From Lentisphaeria bacterium (GTDB lineage: Bacteria; Verrucomicrobiota; Lentisphaeria; Victivallales; Victivallaceae), in the NCBI GenBank assembly GCA_017457105.1, contig JAFTIA010000110.1, positions 1-44,822 of the forward strand: 44,822 nucleotides of DNA. The letters are read 5' to 3'. The notes below the pieces were generated by a model. It ran no database searches. It saw only the letters and a program-made list of their open reading frames with translations, and was not told where the DNA came from. The position numbers and the translations under genes are program-made. This document shows positions 40,023-44,822 of this stretch, in pieces (position 1 is the first letter of the stretch; each line of letters opens with the position of its first letter).

Positions 40023-41150
40023 ATGGCAAAACGCCCGATCATCGCAAGTTATTATTTTCCGAACTGGCACTGTGATCCCCGGATCGAAGCTTTGCACGGC
40101 AAGGGGTGGACAGAGTGGGAAGTTGTCAAACACGCCACGCCCCGTTTCCCGGGCCACCGTCAGCCCCGGGTGCCGCTGTGGGGGTATCGGGACGAATCCC
40201 GGCCGGAAGTGATGATGCAGAAAATCGCCGCTGCCAAACGGCATGGCGTGGATGCGTTTATTTTTGACTGGTACTGTTTTAATGACGGTCCGTACCGTCA
40301 GCGTTGTCTGGATGAAGGTTTTTTGAAGGCGCCCAACTGCCAGGACATTCAATTTGCCATGATGTGGTGCAATCACAATCCGATCTACGTTCATCCCGGC
40401 AGCTACTGGAAACCGGCGGAAATCAATTGGATCGGGGATGATGTCACGCCGGAAACGTTCCGCCGGGAAACCGCCTTGTATATTGAAAAATACTTCTGTC
40501 AGCCCAACTATCTGCGGGTGGACGGCGGGTTGTATTTCAGCATTTACCAGCCGCAGGTGATGGTGACCAATCTGGGCGGGGAAGATGTGGCACGGGAACT
40601 GATCGCCGAATTCCGGGCAAATGTCCGCAAGGCCGGATTGGGCGAATTGAATCTGGGGGCGCGTTGTGATGAATATGAAATGGCGCCCGGCAAATTGGAA
40701 GCCTATGAAGCGTGGATGCGGCGGATCGGCTTTGACTCGGTCTGCTCATACAGTTGGTTGCGGGATCCGGGCGTATTCCCCACGCAGGATTATGCGGATT
40801 GGATGCAGAAAGGGCTTGCCGAAATGCAGGATAAGTGCCGCCGTTTCCAACTTCCGTATTCTCCTGCCTGCCCGGTGGGGTGGGATGTTTCGCCGCGGAC
40901 GGTGCAGTCGGATATGTTTGAAAAACTGGGATTTCCTTTTGATGCGGTTGTGGTCAACGATTGTCCGGACTTCTTTGAAATGGCACTTGCCAAACTTAAA
41001 GAGATGTACGACAACGGTATCTGCAAGAGTGAAATGCTGCAAATCCCCTGCTGGAATGAATGGACCGAGGGGGCTTACCTGGAGCCGGATACCTATTACG
41101 GTTACGGCTATCTGGAGGCCATCCGCAACGTTTTCGGATTGGCGAAATAA
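40023..41150 (+). CDS. WbsX/GH99-like glycoside hydrolase
   Basis: The protein has 375 residues. It begins IASYYFPNWHCD and GWTEWEVVKHATPRFPGH, diagnostic of the WbsX family (glycosyltransferase-WbsX, structurally like GH99 endo-alpha-mannanases). It ends with the conserved CWNEWTEGAYLEPD motif, whose Glu residues are candidate catalytic acids. No signal peptide. The family is abundant in Lentisphaerota and related phyla and is thought to act on polysaccharides, possibly alpha-mannosidic. AAAGGAG is 8 bases before the ATG. It stands alone and convergent with the GT2 gene; divergent AraC is the likely regulator. Confidence 0.85.
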   Translation: MAKRPIIASYYFPNWHCDPRIEALHGKGWTEWEVVKHATPRFPGHRQPRVPLWGYRDESRPEVMMQKIAAAKRHGVDAFIFDWYCFNDGPYRQRCLDEGFLKAPNCQDIQFAMMWCNHNPIYVHPGSYWKPAEINWIGDDVTPETFRRETALYIEKYFCQPNYLRVDGGLYFSIYQPQVMVTNLGGEDVARELIAEFRANVRKAGLGELNLGARCDEYEMAPGKLEAYEAWMRRIGFDSVCSYSWLRDPGVFPTQDYADWMQKGLAEMQDKCRRFQLPYSPACPVGWDVSPRTVQSDMFEKLGFPFDAVVVNDCPDFFEMALAKLKEMYDNGICKSEMLQIPCWNEWTEGAYLEPDTYYGYGYLEAIRNVFGLAK

Positions 41151-41191
41151 TCAAAAGACTGGAAAATCGGCACAGGGGCAGCAGACAATTT

Positions 41192-42106
41192 TTATGCACC
41201 GTGCCGGAGCAGGTAGAGCCAGTCACGCAGAATATAAAGCCGTTCTTTCAATGCCATAGGGACAGTCGAGGCAGACATCAGCGTTTTCCACGGAGAGGTT
41301 TTATAGCATAATTTGGTCATTTGGCAGAAGACCAGCCTGCGGTTGAATTCCGGCCACATTTTTTGCAGGTTTCCCCGGAAAAGCGGGCGGGCAAAATCCC
41401 GGTATTGCAAATATTGCCGCATCAGCAATGGGATATCGGCGGGAGATTTCAAACTGCCGCTCCAATCGGCCACGGCTGTACGGTACTGCCACAAGGGGCG
41501 CGGAAGTACTGTGATCTTTCCAACGGCAGACAGCAACTCCATATTGAAAAGTATATCCATGGCCAGCGCATTCATGATCAAGTCTTTGAACTTGCCGACT
41601 GCTTCAAAATCCTGCCGGGAAAAGACCAGTGCCCCTAATTGGATCTTATATCTGGCAGTTACGGCAAAGGCCGCAAAAAACGCCTCCGCCGACATGCACG
41701 ACGGCGTTTCTGCCGTTTCCGGCATTTCCAGAATATTGCCGTTTTCGTCAATGGGAATGGCTTCCACGTGGATCAGGCGGGCTCCTTTGGACAACTCCTC
41801 TTTTACTGTTTCCACAAATTCCGGGAGCAGCAGATCGTCATCTCCCAGAATGTAAAGAAACTTGCTGCGGCAGAAGCCGACTGCTGTATTCCATGACTCA
41901 ATAATGGGCAGTTTGCATTCTGAAATCTGCCACCTGATCGCCGGATGCTCTGCATACGCCGAATGCTGCCGGGCGGCACCGGTTCCGCTGTTATCCCAGA
42001 CGATGATCTCATCCGGCAACCGGGTTTGTGTCAGGACCGAATGGATGGTTTGCTCCAGAGCATTCCTGCCGATGGTGGGGATCACAATGCTTAATGTATT
42101 ATCCAT
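41192..42106 (-). CDS. Family 2 glycosyltransferase
   Basis: The protein has 304 residues. The GT-A core is clear: LSIVIPTIGRNALEQTI (5-21), VLTQTRLPDEIIVWDNS, and the metal/nucleotide-binding LGDDDLL (D89-D91). It transfers a sugar from a nucleotide-sugar donor onto a growing surface glycan. No membrane segments are seen. It is the third gene of the operon started by the RfbC-like gene, 3 bases after the stop of the NAD epimerase, so its donor is probably the deoxysugar made by those enzymes. Confidence 0.9.
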   Translation of the reverse strand: MDNTLSIVIPTIGRNALEQTIHSVLTQTRLPDEIIVWDNSGTGAARQHSAYAEHPAIRWQISECKLPIIESWNTAVGFCRSKFLYILGDDDLLLPEFVETVKEELSKGARLIHVEAIPIDENGNILEMPETAETPSCMSAEAFFAAFAVTARYKIQLGALVFSRQDFEAVGKFKDLIMNALAMDILFNMELLSAVGKITVLPRPLWQYRTAVADWSGSLKSPADIPLLMRQYLQYRDFARPLFRGNLQKMWPEFNRRLVFCQMTKLCYKTSPWKTLMSASTVPMALKERLYILRDWLYLLRHGA

Positions 42107-42109
42107 GAC

Positions 42110-43006
42110 TTATTTACCTGCCAAAAAATTCCGGATCCCGTCCCGCAGGGAAATCGTACTTTTCCACCCCGGAAGCGGAGTCCCGTAACACCGGGGATGC
42201 ATCACTTCCCGGGGGCGGTAAGGGCGTTCGCCCCAGCTTATATTCAGATCCTGTCCGGCAACTTCGGCAAAGATCCCGGCGATTTGCCGCAGGGATAAAC
42301 ACTCTCCGGCTGTCAGATAAAAACGGTCAGAATCCGCAATTTCAGGCGCATGATGCTCCAGCATTTGCATCAAGTGAATAATGCCGGAAACCACATCATC
42401 CACATGAAGGATATCCATAAGCTGTTCTCCGGGAGACATTGCCATCCTTTCTTCCGGATGTTCCAGCAGATGTTTCCAGAGCGGGAACAGTTTTTTTCGG
42501 GTATCGCCAGTTCCATAAGTATCGTTAAGACAGAGCGTAACGATCCTCATGGATGTGGTTTTCCTGTAAAACTCCCCGATATCCTCCAATGCCTGCTTGG
42601 TTGCTGCATAGAGATTGACAGGATCGTAGGGTGCACCGTTCCAATGCTGCCAGAATGTTCCGATGTTGATGATCCACGGTACATTGGCTCCGGCTGCGGC
42701 ATCAAACAGTTCTGTGCCGAAAGTAATATTGCTGCGGATGATTTCCGGAATCATTTCCGGTGTGTGCGACGGCATGAAATGTGTAGCTAAATGGATGATT
42801 CCACGGGGCGCAAGCTGTTGCATCAGAGAGGCGGCTTCCTGCATGTTTTGCGAAACATCACACTGCTGAATACCGGGATCTTCCGTTTCCATTTTCCGGC
42901 GGTTTGTCAGTAATAACAGAGGACAGCCGGCATTCCGTAACGCCGGAACCAGATGGCTGCCGACAAAACCGGTCGCACCGGTAATGACAACTGGCGACGG
43001 ACTCAT
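42110..43006 (-). CDS. NAD-dependent epimerase/dehydratase (deoxysugar reductase-like)
   Basis: The protein has 298 residues. The extended short-chain dehydrogenase fold is visible: ITGATGFVGSHL (8-19) for NAD(P), and the catalytic pair YAATK (Y133, K137) preceded by IINIGTFW. Later segments are ILHVDDVVSGI and YLTAGECLSLRQIA. It most resembles enzymes that reduce or epimerise NDP-4-keto-deoxysugars, such as CDP-abequose/paratose or dTDP-sugar synthases. Its start overlaps the rfbC-like stop by 4 bases (ATGA), so the pair is translationally coupled. Confidence 0.88.
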   Translation of the reverse strand: MSPSPVVITGATGFVGSHLVPALRNAGCPLLLLTNRRKMETEDPGIQQCDVSQNMQEAASLMQQLAPRGIIHLATHFMPSHTPEMIPEIIRSNITFGTELFDAAAGANVPWIINIGTFWQHWNGAPYDPVNLYAATKQALEDIGEFYRKTTSMRIVTLCLNDTYGTGDTRKKLFPLWKHLLEHPEERMAMSPGEQLMDILHVDDVVSGIIHLMQMLEHHAPEIADSDRFYLTAGECLSLRQIAGIFAEVAGQDLNISWGERPYRPREVMHPRCYGTPLPGWKSTISLRDGIRNFLAGK

Positions 43007-43557
43007 ACAAACTCCGATCTTTCAGGCGACCATGGCGGCAACGCAGTATCTTTGTCTGAAATAATGATATCTCCCGGATCGACCGGCCATGAAAAAGGAA
43101 TGGAATCATACCGGATCCCCGTATCAAAATCAGGCTTGTATTCGCAAGTCGTATGATAGCACATCAATGCCTGTTCCGAAAGGGTCAGAAAGCCGTGAGC
43201 GCATCCGGACGGGATGTAAATGGATCGGAACGGGCAGTCCTCCCCCAACTGAATGGCAAAGCATTGCTGGAAAGTCGGCGAATGGCGGCGCATATCAAAA
43301 ATCACATCCAGTACCGTCCCCTGAACAGCGGTCGTCAACTTATGCAGATCCCACGGCGGATTTTGAAAGTGCATTCCCCGAATCACATTTTTCCGGGATG
43401 CCGTAATAAAGATTTCATGAAAGTTCAAGTCGGCCAGCGGCGCAGGCATTTTAGACCGCTGAAAAAATTTAAGAAAATTTCCCCGTGTGTCTTCCATGTA
43501 AAAATGCGGTATGAGCCAACAGCCTGAAATTTCCGGAACGGGTTGATATTGTGACAT
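43003..43557 (-). CDS. rfbC: dTDP-4-dehydrorhamnose 3,5-epimerase-like
   Basis: The protein has 184 residues, standard RfbC length. The cupin fold carries the family motif RGMHFQNPP (60-68) with catalytic His63, IPSGCAHGFLTL with H121 and the following Tyr-rich strand. It epimerises C3 and C5 of an NDP-4-keto-6-deoxyhexose, a step to dTDP-rhamnose or a related deoxysugar. AAAGGA is 4 bases before the ATG. It opens the three-gene surface-glycan operon. The dTDP-glucose pyrophosphorylase and dehydratase (RfbA/RfbB) are not in the window. Confidence 0.87.
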   Translation of the reverse strand: MSQYQPVPEISGCWLIPHFYMEDTRGNFLKFFQRSKMPAPLADLNFHEIFITASRKNVIRGMHFQNPPWDLHKLTTAVQGTVLDVIFDMRRHSPTFQQCFAIQLGEDCPFRSIYIPSGCAHGFLTLSEQALMCYHTTCEYKPDFDTGIRYDSIPFSWPVDPGDIIISDKDTALPPWSPERSEFV

Positions 43558-43840
43558 AATATCCTTTGTATATTTTGTTTGATGTCTGTTCTGTAAAATA
43601 ACATCAACTTTGTTTTTTTCAAATTTTTCCGATAATTTTATTCCGGTATTTCGCCGCTTGCAAGTTTCCCTGCGTGATGTGTTGGATGTGACAGAAATTC
43701 CGGGCCTTTCATGCGTATGATAAACATGGGCCGGAAATATGTTTCAGGGAGGATGAATTAAAAATCCCTGCATTGTTGTTCCGCTGTCAGAGGCGGCGCG
43801 CCGCCGTATAAGCGAAGCGCAGTAAAAGATAACACCATCC

Positions 43841-44008
43841 TTACTCGCGGCTTCGTTCCGCCATTTTTTTGGGCAAAAAAATGGCGGCTGGAATTTTTAT
43901 CTTCCCCCGCCATACTGCCATTCCCAGAGTGATGCCACCACCGCTCAATGCAGAAATCAATATCAATATGAAAGTTATTCCAATGCTTTGTTTCAAGGGT
44001 TTCGTCAT
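43841..44008 (-). CDS. Possible 55-residue membrane miniprotein
   Basis: The frame begins MTKPLKQSIG, has one hydrophobic stretch (ITFILILISALSGGGITLGM, residues 11-30), then a basic tail AVWRGKIKIPAAIFLPKKMAERSRE and a TAA stop. AAAGGTGAT lies 7 bases before the ATG, a fair RBS. The last third lies on the 13-bp hairpin at 43859-43888 (CCGCCATTTTTTT with AAAAAAATGGCGG), which is unusual in coding DNA. It could be a toxin-like or regulatory miniprotein, or chance. Confidence 0.35.
   Translation of the reverse strand: MTKPLKQSIGITFILILISALSGGGITLGMAVWRGKIKIPAAIFLPKKMAERSRE
43859..43888. terminator. Perfect A/T-rich hairpin
   Basis: CCGCCATTTTTTT pairs perfectly with AAAAAAATGGCGG across a GGGC loop. 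The T and A runs on both sides of the loop make it terminator-like, but they lie inside the stem. The AAAAAAATGGCGG arm also occurs at 44366-44378, next to the tRNA-Ser scar. Confidence 0.5.
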
Positions 44009-44152
44009 TGCTCATCACCTTTTTGCCGTATTGATGGATTTTACCAGCATGACCCGGATTTGAGAGCAACTGTTGTTTAATATCGTTGGTTAATATACTA
44101 TCTGTGATGAAGTATTGCAAACCGGAACTCTCATTTTTCATTTTTACATCAT

Positions 44153-44340
44153 ATGAGCGAAGCGAATGCTTCATATTTGGAGTGAAACGGAAAATGCTTC
44201 ATAACGAAGTTGCTTCATCTGAAAAGGCTGGTCCGGATTGGGTGAAGCACGCCTGCCAGCGTATGAAGCATTTTGCGGCATTGCCGCAAAATATGAAGCA
44301 CCGCAGATGCGGTATGAAGCAAAGCCTTTTCAGGCTTCAT
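44153..44340. repeat. Array of unique hairpins joined by ATGAAGCA linkers
   Basis: Three copies of (T)GCTTCAT (near 44168, 44195 and 44211) are followed by four copies of (A/G)TGAAGCA (44242, 44263, 44293, 44313) and a closing GGCTTCAT. Each ATGAAGCA is followed by a different short palindrome: TTTTGCGGC/GCCGCAAAA, then CCGCA/TGCGG, then AAGCCT/AGGCTT. CTGAAAAGGCT near 44219 pairs with AGCCTTTTCAG near 44323, so the array is itself bounded by an 11-bp inverted repeat. Constant linkers with variable hairpins suggest an accreting or recombining element. Confidence 0.7.
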
Positions 44341-44341
44341 G

Positions 44342-44372
44342 TTTTTTTTGCCTTGAATCAAGGCAAAAAAAA
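44342..44372. terminator. T8-GCCTTGA palindrome beside tRNA fragment
   Basis: Eight Ts plus GCCTT pair with AAGGC plus eight As around GAATC. It is a symmetric, bidirectional terminator-like hairpin directly abutting the tRNA-Ser 3' end. Confidence 0.6.
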
Positions 44373-44398
44373 TGGCGGAGAGGGGGGGATTCGAACCC
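44373..44398 (-). tRNA. tRNA-Ser 3' fragment (probable attachment-site scar)
   Basis: On the minus strand this reads GGGTTCGAATCC, then CCC, CCTCTCC, G and CCA. That is the T-loop TTCGAAT, 3' T-stem, 3' acceptor strand CCTCTCC, discriminator G and encoded CCA of a serine tRNA. The expected 5' acceptor strand (GGAGAGG), D-arm, anticodon and variable arm are missing upstream, so it is not a functional tRNA. Integrative elements that insert into tRNA 3' ends leave exactly such a piece at one end. No integrase is visible in the window. Confidence 0.7.
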
Positions 44399-44822
44399 AC
44401 GATTATTCTCCTTGTGAAACCACGCTTAAAAAGATGTTTTATTCCGCCTTTTGAGCGTAAATTTCTCAAATTTTAACATTATTTGGCACTTCTCTCTGCT
44501 TGAAGAAAATCCACCATAAATGGGGAAATCCGGAGATTTTTCATCACAAAGTGGGGAAGAATGGGGACACCCATAATTGCACTTAATCAGCCTCGAAACA
44601 GCCGCAATCCACCATGAATTGCTGAAAACCATTTCGATGCCATAATATAGCAGGACAACACAATTTTACAAGCCAAGCAACATAGAATAAAGAAGAATGA
44701 ACCGTAGTCGTAGACAAATAAAAGCATCCATATTGGCGTTTGGTTAAATATTTTGAACAGGAAGGCAAGAAAAAAAGAGTTTTTCGGTTGCGTTTTGCCC
44801 GATGTAGTAGTATATTATGACA

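Larger units (their letters stand above)
43558..44822. other. 1.3-kb largely non-coding region with hairpins and tRNA-Ser scar
   Basis: Apart from a possible 55-residue small protein (43841-44008) no credible gene is seen. The region holds a perfect 13-bp hairpin (43859-43888), the ATGAAGCA-linked hairpin array (44153-44340), a T8/A8 palindrome (44342-44372) and a tRNA-Ser 3' end (44373-44398). The last 400 bases are AT-rich with no structure I recognise. An open frame crossing the tRNA fragment reads GGIRTHD, a well-known spurious peptide from tRNA-Ser ends. Confidence 0.6.

Noticed and set aside
44153-44340. The ATGAAGCA array as a CRISPR or integron attC array
   Set aside because: Linkers are only 8 bp and the variable parts are perfect palindromes of 12-21 bp; there are no cas genes and no RYYYAAC/GTTRRRY core sites.
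44086-44454. A 122-codon plus-strand frame containing GGIRTHD
   Set aside because: The peptide comes from reading the complement of a tRNA-Ser 3' end and is a known annotation artefact.

Overview
The window reads as chromosomal DNA of a Gram-negative, sugar-degrading anaerobe, most likely a gut-type Lentisphaerota (Victivallis-like) bacterium. This is inferred from the gene mix: an Mla-type lipid transport operon (so an outer membrane), many secreted or cytoplasmic carbohydrate enzymes with AraC-type regulators, WbsX/GH99-like and GH36 enzymes, and paralogous SGNH hydrolases. No rRNA or complete tRNA is present, so the assignment rests on gene content alone. Eight gene starts are preceded by a promoter with an invariant TATATT -10 box and a 16-17 bp spacer.

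Regions: (1) 1-488 is non-coding and packed with short tandem and inverted repeats. (2) 489-5378 holds a minus-strand manC-like / fucU-like / ATP-grasp operon, an AraC regulator and a divergent Gfo/Idh oxidoreductase. (3) 5465-12116 is a probable island bounded by two inverted copies of a ~300-bp structured, MITE-like element. It carries a three-gene operon (a DUF262 protein with a degenerate nuclease domain plus two membrane zinc-ribbon proteins), an AT-rich GATATC cluster and a LysR gene. (4) 12145-17340 is core-like: MarC family, icd, a PTS EIIA-CBS protein with an ion antiporter, a GNAT acetyltransferase and trmL. (5) 17407-19534 is a second AT-rich defence-like insert: an EcoRI-family adenine methyltransferase overlapping a DUF262-HNH nuclease gene. 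(6) 19983-20882 has two related phage-tail-like genes. (7) 21046-25893 runs ffh, an unknown membrane protein, mlaE, mlaF, mlaD. (8) 25913-41150 is a carbohydrate-use region: SGNH hydrolases, alpha/beta hydrolases, a nitrilase, GH36, GDPD, a deacetylase-like protein, a tandem class II aldolase, GH2, a sugar isomerase, AraC and a WbsX/GH99-like enzyme. (9) 41192-43557 is a surface-glycan operon (rfbC-like, NAD epimerase, GT2). (10) 43558-44822 is non-coding apart from one possible small membrane protein. It has an array of hairpins joined by ATGAAGCA linkers beside a tRNA-Ser 3' fragment that looks like an attachment-site scar.

The strongest candidates for something undescribed are the repeat-bounded DUF262/zinc-ribbon cassette (5.5-12.1 kb), the structured repeat family with exchangeable hairpins that bounds it, the GATATC cluster, and the ATGAAGCA-hairpin array beside the tRNA-Ser scar. 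All functional readings come from motif recognition by eye; no database search was run.
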